64,000 nt of DNA, taken from the NCBI GenBank assembly GCA_047967505.1, contig CM106538.1; one strand, written 5' to 3'. This document shows, piece by piece, positions 10,242 to 21,479 of the stretch; the stretch's first letter is position 1, and the number at the start of each line of letters is the position of its first letter. Below the pieces are notes generated by a model. The model did no database searches. It had not been told where the DNA came from and worked only from the letters and a program-made list of their open reading frames with translations. The stretch is from Dipteris shenzhenensis. Taxonomy: Eukaryota > Polypodiophyta > Polypodiopsida > Gleicheniales. Both the position numbers and the translations under genes were made by a program.

Positions 10242-10691
10242 AGATGAAGACAAACTCTAGACAATTCAACGGCAGCAGAGAGACATAGAAAATGGAGGGA
10301 ATCGAAGATATTTAGAAACCATAAATGGACAAGTAAACATGAATAGGAATTTGTAACTTATTGGTGTTATGTCCACATGTTTTCAAACTCAATCAATAGA
10401 TTTTTTTTTTGTGGAACAAGTGACTCTTGGTGTTATGCCTATATGATTTGAGACTCCATCAACAGTATTTCTTTTGTGAAACATGTGATCTAAACGTAAT
10501 AGGTTCACAATTTCAATATATTTTTTGTTTAATATTTAATGACACCACTCTATCTATCCCAAGGACTTTGTACAAATCATTTCATCTTCAACTTATTGTT
10601 CATTTATAAAAGATCATACCATACATCAAAGACTTTGTACAAATCAGTTCAACTTCAATATAATGTTTGTGCTATATTTGATGACTAAATC
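10242..10691. other. Spacer between convergent genes
   Basis: This AT-rich DNA contains two diverged tandem duplications: ctttgtacaaatca at about 10565 and 10630, and a block around tggtgttatg at about 10360 and 10430. It separates the 3' ends of the RAG1-like gene and gene D. Confidence 0.5.
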
Positions 10692-13636
10692 CTATTTCTC
10701 CCAGGGCCTGCCGATCCGAACTCTCTTTTTGATCTTGATTGGAGTCTTTTTCTTCCTTATTGGCTTGATGTCGACTGTCTTTTTATCAATGCTTGCCTCT
10801 GTTGCTTGTCTGGGAGGGGTATCCTTTTCTTCAGCTGTCTCCACATGTTCTTCTTCTTGGATTGTGTCGCTTGATGCAATCATGGGTGGCTCTTGAAACC
10901 TTATGAGCATGTGTTTTCCATAGCCCTCCAGACATTTGGGCTCCTTAACACCACATGCTAATGTATAAGAAGTGTAAGACAAAAAGTAAGAGGCCCTAGA
11001 GGCCAGCTTATTCACATAATCTCCAAATATATCTATGGCAGACAACCTCTCTATCAAAATGATCTTTTCCTTTTGCCATGAAAGATCATGTCCACCTAAA
11101 ACCCTAGACAAACATTTAAAGAAGTAAACAATGGCTTCTCCATTGTTCCTCAACTACCTATGGTAAATCAAGATCTTAGTACTGCCTAGATCATGAATAT
11201 AATGAGCTAGGCTTGACAATTTGCCAAACCCAGCCAGCCTGCTTCCACTTGATCTCTGGAGGAATGTGTCATCCTCAATTTGTAGCTGCCACATATCAAA
11301 AGATTGGAGTGAGACAATACACAACCTACAAAACATTTAAGCAGAAGATAAAGTATTTGATTTGAAGTAACAAGATCGTACCTTCTCATTTTCATCAGCA
11401 ACAAGCAGTTCATCTTTCCAAAGATTTATTTCTCTCCCCTCCAGTCCAGCCTCTTATTTAAGCTTTCCTGTGTATAGTGCTGAGAGATTCATAGCTTCCT
11501 GTGTGAGCTAGAAGGCAGCTTCACTTGGCTCTTGGAACTTTTCAGCCTCTTTGAAACAAATAGTAAGGGCCTCTATAGGATCAAAAATTGTTTCCAAAGC
11601 TAGTAGTGAATGGTCATCCTCTATGCCAACCTCCTTGTCAAGCCTTGAAGCCTGGGCAAAGCACATCTTGGGGTGTCTTGGAGCAGTGGATGAGGGTGAT
11701 TAAGATGGGTGATTAAGATAGTAATAAGAAAATGTAGTCTCATTGCAAGGAAATAATATTCCACTTATCCTGGAAAATGGAAAATGTATTTGAGAGTACA
11801 TTTCTTTGAGTAAATTCCAAACTAACCACCGCACTTATTTTTGTAAATCCCAAATGATAAACCCCATGCTTGTTTTTAGTATATCCCAAAAAACCTATGC
11901 ATTGGTTTTATTAAATCCCATAATGAATCCACAAATCCATAAATCCATTCATTTTGTAATAATAGAAGTAAACCACCATGCTAGTGGCTATTAATATCCT
12001 AGTGTACAACCAACCACCATGATGGTGACCACTTATCCCGTAGTATTGCCATGCTATCCTAAAATGTGTTGCACAGTGATATACTAAAACAGTCCTCTTT
12101 CAACTGGTTATCTTTAACTTTCATATTTCAACCACCGGGATACTTAAAACATTTAAGTATTAACATGGAAGCAAGTTTTGACACAAAATCAGGTATTACG
12201 AGCACCAAGATCATGGTTGATGGTAGTTCAACAAAGTCCACAAATCCAAAAATGCCTGCAGGATTTTTATTTTTCAAAAATACACTGACATTTTGCGGCT
12301 CAAGGAAATTCCAAACTCCCAAAAATCTTATTAACCTCTCTATAGCAAGCATCTCCCAGCTCTTTAGGCTAGTCTTATGAACTATCGCAGACCTCATTAC
12401 ACACTTGGACCAAGAACTTCTTGCTTGCCACTGCCGACTTGTATGCCCATCATAACTCCTCCTTTCAGTCAGGGTTCTTCATCCTGGTATTGGTGCTCTA
12501 TACAACTTCACACTGCCATCATGTCCTACCAAAAGAAGCCTACATCATGAGCTTGACAAAGTAGCTATTTTCCTCCCTCATCTCTGGGTCTATTTCTGTG
12601 AGGAGGTCATCCAACATTGTTCTCATATAGAACATGAGCATTCCAAAGTATTTTGGGTATGCCATAGATGTGTAGTAGGTGGATCGGTGTACAGAGTTTT
12701 GGGGCTTGATTTCATAATGGGATCTTAGTTGTGTCCACATTGCACTTAAATAGGGTGAGAGTTCATTGAGCCCATCCTTCTCATTCTTCTTTCATACATC
12801 CTTACATTTCCATCTCTCATCATTCGACTCTTGAATCAAAATATTTTGTCTCACATTAGTTGTTTAATCAAAATCTTCCATCTTAGATTATGGTCCTTGG
12901 CCTATCAAAGGACACTATCTAGTAGTCACATAGTGGAGAAAACATCAATTCAGTCACTTTAGAAATATTATAATATTGCTCACTATATACAGATACATAT
13001 ATTATAGGCTTAGGCTTGGCCTCTTTTTATTTGAGCTCCTTGTCTTTTGAAAATTTTGCCCAATGGCAAATTGAGATGCAACGTCCACTTTCTCATCATA
13101 GATAGCTTTAGTAGGAAGACACATTTGAACTGTCCATGACCGGGGCAATGGAAAATGACATTCTCTACATACCGATCTTGCATGCACAAACACCCCAAAG
13201 CAAAAAACATGCACAAGGTAGTAGCTTGTGGGCCATCGGATCATCCAGTCATCTATGATGGGGGTATGGCAGACCATACATTCCGGACCCTACTGCATAG
13301 TAGGATAAGCATCCACCGATTTAACTATTGCAACCATCAATACCACAATCTTGCTTTGTACATGATGAAGTTGCTTCTTGATTCCTTCCTTCCTCATCCT
13401 AAGGCTGCAAATGTAATCCTTCATCTCCTCCACTCTTTGCTCACTTCATGCAATAGCTTTATCTGATTCCCTCAGCATCTCTTAAAGATGCTTAAATTTC
13501 TCAAAAACATCAACATGGGCTGTTTCCAAGACTTCTACTCTAGTTTGGAAATCTCTCACAATGGACTACTTTTCAAAGCTTTTGAAAGACACTGCAATCT
13601 CATGCACAACCCTATCATAATCTTGTTGTAGGGTCT
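10692..13636 (-). pseudogene. Gene D, 3' part: coiled coil, RING-like patch and basic tail
   Basis: I cannot name the protein. Read on the minus strand from 13636, a coiled-coil stretch (FQTRVEVLETAHVDVFEKF and following) leads to GPECMVCHT at about 13260. In a shifted frame, HVFC, GCLC and HCPGHG follow, which together look like a frameshifted RING-type zinc finger. Further exons cover about 12740-12310 and about 11700-11375. Then, after an intron with gtacga donor and ggcag acceptor (about 11290-11375), the last exon starts LQIEDDTFLQ and ends at 10692 in a Lys-rich tail. Stops inside the frame are TAG (including 11154), TAA and TGA, nearly all where Gln or Arg fits, for example YHR[stop]LRNNGEAIVYFF. 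The gene converges on the RAG1-like gene and continues at 20363-21282 beyond an inserted copia element. Confidence 0.45.
11720..12065. other. Probable intron of gene D with short repeats
   Basis: No coding sequence is seen. The phrase 'aatccca' recurs at roughly 30-base intervals (11815-11930), and 'accaccatg' recurs (about 11970-12020), resembling the repeat array at 21480-22570. Confidence 0.35.
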
Positions 13637-13866
13637 TGACAAAATATGAAGAGGGGAGAGGAGAAGAGTGGAGATGAGGAGAGAGGGCACAGCTAGAGAG
13701 CACACCACAAATGACTAACTGTACACTAGAATTAGTTGAAAAAATAGAATATATACAAACCCTTTTAGGGTTAGGGTTAGGGGATCTAACCCTTTCCTTT
13801 ATAGCACTCTATAAGGTTAGTGCTATGCACATATGATCACGTGATGTTGAGCGTGAACTCTCAACA
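13637..13866 (-). repeat. copia-2 3' LTR
   Basis: This 230-bp LTR is identical to 20128-20357. It contains a telomere-like run (tttagggttagggttagggg at about 13764-13783) and a TATA-like tatataca. The purine tract TTGAGGGAAGG (minus strand) lies just inside at 13867-13880. Confidence 0.95.
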
Positions 13867-13954
13867 CCTTCCCTCAAGATCAACATCATGAAGTAGGCCT
13901 TCCCTCAAGATGATGATTCTGGGGAATCGAAGAAGGACTGAGCATTACATTCCA

Positions 13955-15042
13955 TCACACCCCTTTAATGGGAATGTCCTTCCTCTGCGTCAAACCAAGA
14001 GCTAGTCGGTGTTTCTCGAATAGCTCTTTACCGAGTGGTTTGGTAAAGATGTCTGCAACATTTTCTTTGCTATCACAATGCTGCAGTGTGATGTCACCAA
14101 GTAACACTCTTTCTCTGATGAAGTGCTCTCTGACATCAATGTGCTTTGTTCTGGAGTGATATACTGGATTTTTGGCCAATGCTTGAGCCGATTGATTATC
14201 ACAGTATATTGTTGTTGGCTTTGACTCATCAAAGTAATGTTTTTCTGACAATAGTCTTCTGAGCCATATAGCCTCACATGCACCTGTAGTGAGTGCTCTA
14301 TATTCTGCTTCACTTGAAGACAAAGAAACAGTTGGTTGTTTGTTTGACAACCATGATATAGCACCTTGACCAAGGAAAAATGCATATCCTTGTGTCGATC
14401 TCCTGGTCTCATGATCTCCAGCATAGTCACTGTCACAGTATCCATGCAACCGTGGATGACTTCCTCTGTATTCTATCCCAAATTGTCTTGTACCTCTGAT
14501 GTATCTCAAGACTCTTTTGGCTGCATTCCAGTGAGACTGTTTTAAATTTGCCATAAACTGTGCTAGTGAGCTTATTGCATAACAAATATCTGGCCGTGTG
14601 ATTGTCAGATATATAAGAGATCCAATGAGTTGCCTGTAGTATCTGTCATTGATGGTAGGCTTTTCTGAATCTTTAGTAAGTTTCAAACTCTGTTCCATGG
14701 GAGTGGCTGCAATCTTGCAATCTGCCATATGAAACTTCTTCAGGAGACTGTCAACATATTTGAGCTGACTCATAAATGTGCTATCTGAATCTCTCCAGAA
14801 CTCAATTCCAAGACAATAGTGCATAAGTCCAAGATCTTTCATGTCGAACTCTGCAGATAAGTCTTGTTTTAGCTTGCTGATGAAGCTATCCTTGCTTCCT
14901 GTCACAATCAGATCATCTACGTACAAAAGTGCAATAGTAATATCTTCCCCTTGAACTTTGTAGTAGAGAGTATGATCTGCATTGGACTTCATGTATCCCA
15001 GATCAGCAAAATACTTGTCAATTCTGCTGTACCAACTTCTGG
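13955..15042 (-). pseudogene. copia-2 reverse transcriptase C-terminal part and RNase H
   Basis: The frame runs from the inversion breakpoint (SWYSRIDKYFADLGYMKS) through YVDDLIVTGS, the RT catalytic motif, then HGYCDSDYAGD, TVSLSSSEAEYRAL and CDNQSAQALAKN of RNase H, ending with VADIFTKPL and a TGA at 13955. The N-terminal RT blocks are absent: about 75 codons expected between AKGFAQQYG and SWY occur nowhere in this element. Within its remaining length the frame is intact. Confidence 0.93.
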
Positions 15043-16099
15043 GATTGTTGGGTCTACTTTCTGAAAGAGAAATCTGAAGTGTTTGCCAGATTTCAAGAAT
15101 TCAAAGCCATGGTAGAAAACCAAACAGGCAGAAAGATCAAGGTCATGAGATCAGACAGAGGAGGTGAATACATGTCTTCAGCCTTCATGAACTTTTGCAA
15201 AACTCACGGCATTCGAAGACAATTCACATGTGCAGATACTCCTCAGCAAAATGCAATAGCTGAAAGGAAGAATGGGACTTTAGCAGAAAGTGCTAGAGCA
15301 ATGCTTAGTGAAAAGCATCTTCCGAATCAGTATTGGGCAGAAGCAATAGCTACAGCTAACTACTTGCTTAATCGGCTTCCTACCGAACCGATACAAGGAA
15401 TGACTCCTTATGAAGCATTCACTGGACACAAGCCACGCATTGGGCATCTCCGCATATTTGGTTGCATAGCATATGCCCACATACATGATGATCATCGCAG
15501 GAAATTGGATGCGAAGTCACGCAAATGCATCATGGTTGGCTACAGTGAAGAAAGTAAAGCATACAAATTGTATGATCCCATCAACCGCAAAGTCATTATC
15601 TCCAGAGATTTAATCTTCGATGAGGAATCAGAATGGAAAACCTCACCTACACCGGAGATAGAAGCATCGACTTCACAGTCATCTACAGAACAGGTTGATG
15701 AAGAAGAGCAAGAATTGCCAGCAACACCCCAATCAGCGTCACAGCAGCTCAGACGGTCTACTAGGGAAAGCAGACCACCAGCCAGATTGACATATGCTCA
15801 GAAAGGCAAAGCAATTCAGGTGGAAACCACCAACTATGCTCTTATGACTACCATCATGGCTACAGAACAGCCCGTGTACTTCGAAGACGCAGTAGATAAG
15901 CCAGAATGGCAAACTGCAATGAATGAAGAAATGGATGCTTTGTATAAAAACAACACTTGGGAATTATGCGACCTTCCACCAGGAAAGAAGGCCATAGCCA
16001 ACAAATGGGTATACAAAGTGAAGTACAATCCAGATGGCAGTATTCAGAGATATAAAGCCAGATTAGTTGCAAAAGGATTTGCACAACAATATGGCAATC
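15043..16099 (+). pseudogene. Inverted integrase to early-RT block of copia-2
   Basis: The block is on the strand opposite to the rest of the element. It encodes integrase from CWVYFLKEKSEVF through RSDRGGEYMSS (catalytic Asp), TPQQNAIAERKNG (catalytic Glu) and the copia integrase C-terminal region, then the start of RT (WVYKVKYNPDGSIQRYKA and AKGFAQQYG). It ends abruptly. The left edge carries gattg (15043-15047) and the right edge caatc (16095-16099), a 5-bp inverted match at the breakpoints. Confidence 0.93.
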
Positions 16100-17956
16100 T
16101 GCTGTAGTCGTCGATGAAGGTCAAGTAATAAAGTGAACCATTGATGTTGCGGGTCTGGGCATAACCCCATACATCTGTATGAATTAAATCAAGAATACCT
16201 CGTGCACGAGAGGTACTTCTGACAAAGTTGGTTCGCTTTTGTTTGCCGAAGCAGCATGCTTCACAAACTTTTCCAAGAAACTGTAGCTTCGGAATCCCAA
16301 TTGCCATATTTTGATTCTTGAGATCTAACAAGTACTTGAAGTTGACATGACCATATCTCTTGTGCCATTTTGCAGATAGTGGCATCTGTTGCATTTGAGC
16401 GGACATGGCATGCTTATCTGGTACTGTAGCTAGCATCCTGTATAAGCGTCCTTCCTTGACACCTTTTGCTACTAGCTGACCTCTTTTGGATTTGTCTCTG
16501 ATAGTGCATTCATCACCGTCGAAGATGACTTTGTAGTTGTGTTCCGTCATTTGACCTACTGACAAAAGGTTCTTGCTGAGCTTCGGAACATAGAGCACAT
16601 CTTTGACTAATCCTTTTGTACCAGTGAAATTGTTCATAGGGATAACACCTGTCCCTTGAACCGGATTCGGTGTATTGTCTGCTATATAGATGACATTCTT
16701 TTGACCTTCTAATGGCTTCATTTCTGTGAACCATTCCTGATGATTTGTCATATGAGATGATGCACCACTGTCGATGTACCAAGGATCCTGTTCCACTTGG
16801 TCGACTTGATAACTGAAATCTTCTTTGGGATTGAAATCAGTGTCTAGGTGCATTGTATCAGTCTGATGCAATTCCTCATTTGCAAGAAACATATTGCCAT
16901 GTTCATTTGCAAAATGACTGTGACTAGAATGTCCACCACGATGATTTCCTCTTCCTCGAGAATTCCCTCGATTAGTGCTGGATTGACCGCTTTGGTCATA
17001 CTGCTTCTTGCGGCAATCTCTTTCATAGTGTCCAAACTTGTGACAATAGTTGCATTGAATGTTTGACACATTGGTGGATGCATTCCCTCGTCCTTGGAAT
17101 CTTCCTCTGTTGGAATGATTTCCTCTTTGCTGATTTTGATGTTGCTGAGGATGCTGCTGATGCTGATGCTGATTCTGACTTTGATTTTGACCACTTTTCT
17201 GATATGATCTACCTCTGTTTCTGCCTTTGCCTCTGCTTCTGTCTGAAGCGGTGAATGCCTGATCATTAGAATGACCTTTACGTGCTTGAATGGCTTGAGT
17301 CCTGAGTTCTTCACCAAGTAGAACTGACTGAAGTTCTTCTAGTGTTGGAATTTGCCGTTGGATGGCAATACTCTGGACCAGATTCTCATATCCTTCTCCT
17401 AGTCCATTCAGGATTACTTGAACCATTTCTGCGGGATTCATAGTCTCTCCTGCTGCTGCAAGTTGATTGTTGTAGTCTTTGATGCGGAGTACATAAGCAT
17501 GACCGGTTTCATTGCTATTGCGGAAACTCTGGTTGATCTGGTTTCTCAAGGTGAGAATCCTGGATGTGTTCTTGGACTCGTAGAGAGCTGCGAACATATC
17601 CCATGCTTATTTTGATGTCTTGACTGTGTTGAGCTGTCCTAGCATGACATCTTGCACATTCTGCTTGATCAGGTGATAGGCATACTTGTCTTTCTTATCC
17701 CATTCTACTTGAGCTCGGGCAATGGCAGGATCTGCGTAGATGTAGATCCCGATGTAGATCCCGTTGCTGGTGCTGTGACAACAGATGGAGTAGAGCTACT
17801 GGTGGCTGGATCGGCCAATGGTCTAGGTATGGATCCATCGACATACTCCCATTTGTCCTGAAGCACAAGAATGGTCTCCATTCGGTATTTCCATGTACCG
17901 TAATTGGAGTTGTCTAACTTAGCAGATGCCTCCAGATTGAGGTTGCTAGTCGACAT
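16100..17956 (-). pseudogene. copia-2 gag, protease and integrase N-terminus
   Basis: Gag starts at ATG 17956 (MSTSNLNLEASAKLDNSNYG). A TAA at 17607-17609 and a frameshift in a duplicated gatgtagatcccg (17739-17766) break it. Downstream come the gag blocks NQINQSFRNSN and LNGLGEGYENLV, a Gln/His/Asn-rich stretch, the zinc knuckle CNYCHKFGHYERDC, protease WYIDSGASSHMTNHQ, and the integrase zinc region WHKRYGHVNFKYL with CEACCFGKQ. The frame then reads LTFIDDYSR and is cut by the inversion. Confidence 0.92.
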
Positions 17957-18846
17957 GGTGCAAACAATGTACTCAAAAAGTGTCCTGGAAAACTCTGTAT
18001 GAATCAACTGCAAATACACTGAAGATGCCAAGTGAAATCTCTGTACCGTCGGTGAAGATAGAACTGCAGTAAATAAGATCTGACCTGTGTTACAAGGCTT
18101 GTGGCAATGATGCCGGGAATAGCCAAGAGGCTTTACAAGGCTGAAAATGATGTGCACGATGCCGTGAGATAGCCAAATAGGCTTTACAATGGTGGCATGT
18201 GTGTGTGAAATCAAGTGCTATCTGCCCACTGAATCAATCTGCAATGCCTCTGAACTCTGAAGTATGCTCACTGAACTGATGAACGTAAGGTTTCAGGTAA
18301 TGCAATGATGTGAAATCGGATGTGAGCATATGGACTGACTCCGAGTAGGTACTAGTCGGGAATTTCGGGCATGGCTTAGATTGGCAACTTGGGGAATTCA
18401 AAGCGTCCCCTCTATGGCGATCTAGTCTACTCTGATCTAGATCTAAACCAACCGTCGATCGATGAAAGAACAGCAAATAATTCCTTTTCCTTTGTTCTTT
18501 TTAAGTGCTGGGTCAGATGCGTCGATGTAGAGGCAAATGTGCGTGAAGGAAGTGGTTTTGTCAGCGAGGCTCAAATGTGAGTGTAACTTGCACTGAAATG
18601 TGCGCGTGATGTAACGAGCGCGTAGAGCACGAAAAATCGAGCGACTTTCCTTTTTGGAGCACCCTCAAATTCTTCTTGGATCAAGAGATATGACTTGATC
18701 TAGGTGGAGGGGCAAAAGGAGTGCAAATGGTGCTCAATGATGATGTGTCACTGTGAGTCACATGCAGTGATGATGTGGCACTGTGCTTAGCAAGAGGTGT
18801 GCCAGTGAAGCTCTGTGCTGAGGTGGCAGTGCTGAGGTGTCACTGA

Positions 18847-19066
18847 TGACGTGGCACTGATGACGTGGCACAGATGACGTGGCACAGATGACGTGGCCTG
18901 ATGACATGGCACAAGTGACGTGGTAGATGACGTGGCACAGATGACGTGGCCTGATGACATGGCACAAGTGACGTGGCAGATGACGTGGCCAGATGATGTG
19001 GCACAAGTGACGTGGAAGATGACGTGGCCTGATGACGTGTCACTGATGACGTGGCAGGTGACGTGG
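18847..19066. promoter_or_regulatory. Array of TGACGTGG motifs
   Basis: I count 13 exact copies of tgacgtgg in 220 bases, spaced about 12-30 bases, plus degenerate copies (tgacatgg, tgatgtgg, tgacgtgt). The TGACGTGG core is a known bZIP binding sequence type in plants and in stress-response elements. It lies in the copia-2 leader, so it could act as an enhancer; that role is inferred. Confidence 0.6.
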
Positions 19067-19397
19067 CAGATAGGATTGGCAGATGGATAAGGGCCACGTG
19101 TCACAAGGAGGACGATCGGAATCTTTGAGATTCTGACGGAATCTCAAAGATTCCGTCTTCTTCTTCGATGGAGCTCTGTGAGCCTTGGAGATGGCGCCGT
19201 TGATGGACTGGCAAGATCGATGGAGCCCGTTGGCTTGTTGGAGTGCTTGCACAGGGACTGTTGTCGCTCGTAGTCGCTCGTCGTTAATGGAGCTTAGTTG
19301 AAGGAGCCGCCGTTCGAGGCATTGTAGGAGGCGTCGCTCGACGAAGAGGCTTGGAGCGCTGCACGAAGGAGGTCGCTGGCACTGAGGCTGCGTCAGA

Positions 19398-19620
19398 GTC
19401 GATGGAGTTTGTGGGTGTTGATGGAGAGGTCGTAGTTACTGTTGAAGAAGGCTGAGAGCCTTGTTATGGCGTTGGCGCTGTTTTGAGTTGGAGGAGCGTT
19501 GAAGCTGGCTGCAACTCTTGGCTGTCGATGGAGTTCGTGGGTGTTGATGGAGAGGTCGTAGTTACTGTTGAAGAAGGCTGAGAGCCTTGTTATGGCGTTG
19601 GCGCTGTTTTGAGTTGGAGG
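19398..19620. repeat. 97-bp near-tandem duplication in copia-2 leader
   Basis: The copies at 19398-19494 and 19524-19620 begin gtcgatggagttygtggg and end gttttgagttggagg. They are almost identical and separated by 29 bases. Confidence 0.85.
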
Positions 19621-19863
19621 CTCACAAGCTGCAGTCGTCCTTAGTCATGGCTATGGACCAAGAGGCGTTATGCAGCTTGCTAGCATTTGGAGGTACTGGA
19701 GCGGCCGTTGTAGCATGAAGAAGAACTCGCTCTCTCTCTCTCCAAAAACAGATCTCGCAAGATCTCACTCATAGCAGAAATCTCTCAGCATAGTTCTCTC
19801 ATGAAACTTTTCAAGAGCTCTCTCAATGAATCCTCTCACAAACTAGATCTCTCTCTCTCACTC

Positions 19864-19975
19864 TATGAAGGAAATTCTTCTCAATGAGAAGGAAATTTCT
19901 CTCTTTCAATGAACGGTTCTATGAAGGAAATTCTTCTCAATGAGAAGGAAATTTCTCTCTTTCAATGAACGGAAA
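19864..19975. repeat. 56-bp tandem duplication in copia-2 leader
   Basis: The unit starting tatgaaggaaattcttctca occurs at 19864 and 19920 with almost no change. Confidence 0.85.
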
Positions 19976-20111
19976 TCCTTCACTCAAGAACAAATGACGG
20001 AAATCTTCTTCCGATGGACGGAATTTTCTCTCAACGGAAGAGAATGGAACACTCAATCTCTCTCAATCTCTCAATCACTCTCAAGAAACTCAATGTCTCA
20101 ACGGAAGACAA

Positions 20112-20127
20112 GGGAGCTCTGATACCA
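20112..20127 (-). other. Primer-binding site of copia-2
   Basis: On the minus strand TGGTATCAGAGCTCCC follows the LTR end directly. TGGTATCAGAGC is the usual plant copia match to initiator-Met tRNA. Confidence 0.93.
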
Positions 20128-20357
20128 TGACAAAATATGAAGAGGGGAGAGGAGAAGAGTGGAGATGAGGAGAGAGGGCACAGCTAGAGAGCACACCACA
20201 AATGACTAACTGTACACTAGAATTAGTTGAAAAAATAGAATATATACAAACCCTTTTAGGGTTAGGGTTAGGGGATCTAACCCTTTCCTTTATAGCACTC
20301 TATAAGGTTAGTGCTATGCACATATGATCACGTGATGTTGAGCGTGAACTCTCAACA
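20128..20357 (-). repeat. copia-2 5' LTR
   Basis: This copy is identical to the left LTR by my base-by-base reading. The telomere-like run is at about 20254-20274. Confidence 0.95.
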
Positions 20358-20362
20358 GGTCT

Positions 20363-21282
20363 TGTAGCTTACTCTTTAAACTTCCAACTGTGTTTTGAAA
20401 AAACAACCCCCACTGTGGCTACTACAATTTGCTTCACCATGGGATGTTCTCTGCATCCTCTTGGCCTAGAGAGCCACCTCATTGTCTTCTCCACCTTGGC
20501 TGGTCTTTGCCCCATCCATCTCGGCCTTGAAGCTCTCTTGTAGATCCTGCATCATCATTATCACTATCACTCTGTCCCTATCACTTCTAACTTCTTCAAG
20601 CCTATCTCAGAGCTCATCGATGCACTTCTCTGCTTCTTCCCTTTTATGCATTTCTATGTTGACCATTTTCTCTTGTGCCTGAAATGCCCTCGCGTCTACC
20701 TCTACCTTGAATTTTGCACCCTCCTTAAGAATTTTCTCAAGTTGCACTGTGTTTGCTGCATCGGTGGCTTTCTCTTGTAGAAAAGTTATCTTCTGATACA
20801 TTTTCTTATTGTATTGCTTAAAAATCCATTTGAGGGTAGATGTCATCAGGTGCATTGCAACTCCAGTGGATTGAGATGACAATTGGGATTTGCCATCCAT
20901 ACAATTCTTCAGGTTGGTTATCATGCTCTTAGAGAATGGCCTTGAGAAAGACACATCAAGTCCTTTCAATTGCTCTACTAACAGCTTGAACCTACCAAAA
21001 ATTCACGGTTCCTCTTGTATCAGGAAAGAAGTGCAATGTCATCTTCAACACATCTTGGAGGTCTGTTGGCAAGTTAGAAAGCTTGACTCCACCATCTTTA
21101 CTAATCTAAGCATTGGGGTATACCTCTAGAATATCATGCCTCTTCCACTGTTTCTCAAAGAACTATGCTTGCAAATTGCCTCCAAGAATGCCTAGCGCAT
21201 TTTCAATCACACTTTTCTCGCACTATGCTACAGATGGGGAGGAAAGATTGTGTGAGAAGTTCCCAAAATATGCAAGGTCCAT
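20363..21282 (-). pseudogene. Gene D, 5' part: N-terminus and coiled coil
   Basis: The minus strand starts at ATG 21282 with MDLAYFGNFSHNLSS and reads through two TAG codons (SVA[stop]CEKS and LQA[stop]FFEKQ), both plausible former Gln. Further exons hold GGVKLSNLPTDLQDVLKMT and then a long helical stretch from about 20980 (KLLVEQLKGLDVSFS, MHKREEAEKCIDEL) to YK at the copia insertion point. TGA, TAG and TAA interrupt it where Arg and Gln fit. It is the upstream half of the gene continuing at 13636. Confidence 0.45.
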
Positions 21283-21479
21283 TATGAGAGGGGATAGAAG
21301 TTCGAGAGGAAGAGTGCAAGGGAGATAGAAATGGTTGAGAGGGATAGAAGATGAAACAGTGAAGAAAATGGAACAGTGGAGGCTTAATTTTGTAGTTTGG
21401 GTGAAAGGGAGAAGGAACTGGTCGAGAGGAATAGAAGATGAAATAGTGAAGGGAATGAAATGGATTGGGCTTAAGTTTC

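Larger units (their letters stand above)
17957..20111 (-). other. copia-2 untranslated leader, 2.1 kb
   Basis: No convincing coding sequence lies between the primer site and gag. It is long for a copia leader and carries an ACGT-core array (18847-19066) and two tandem duplications (97-bp and 56-bp units). Confidence 0.7.
13637..20357 (-). mobile_element. Ty1/copia LTR retrotransposon (copia-2), young, internally rearranged
   Basis: Two identical 230-bp LTRs (13637-13866 and 20128-20357) flank the element, and the target duplication ggtct lies on both sides (13632-13636 and 20358-20362). In element orientation the LTR begins TGTTGAGAG and ends TTTTGTCA. The primer site lies beside the right LTR and a purine tract beside the left LTR. 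The order on the minus strand is leader (20112-17957), gag-protease-integrase start (17956-16100), an inverted block (16099-15043) and RT-RNase H (15042-13955). The inversion, a missing part of RT and gag damage make it non-autonomous. LTR identity suggests a recent insertion. It interrupts gene D: removing the element and one ggtct restores one reading frame (YK joined to TLQQDYDRV). Confidence 0.95.

Noticed and set aside
10692-13636. Gene D as a RAG2 counterpart
   Set aside because: The tail-to-tail layout invited it, but I see no kelch repeats or PHD finger; the visible features are a coiled coil and a RING-like patch.
18758-19104. His/Thr/Ser-rich minus-strand ORFs
   Set aside because: They are translations of the TGACGTGG array, open in three frames because of the repeat.
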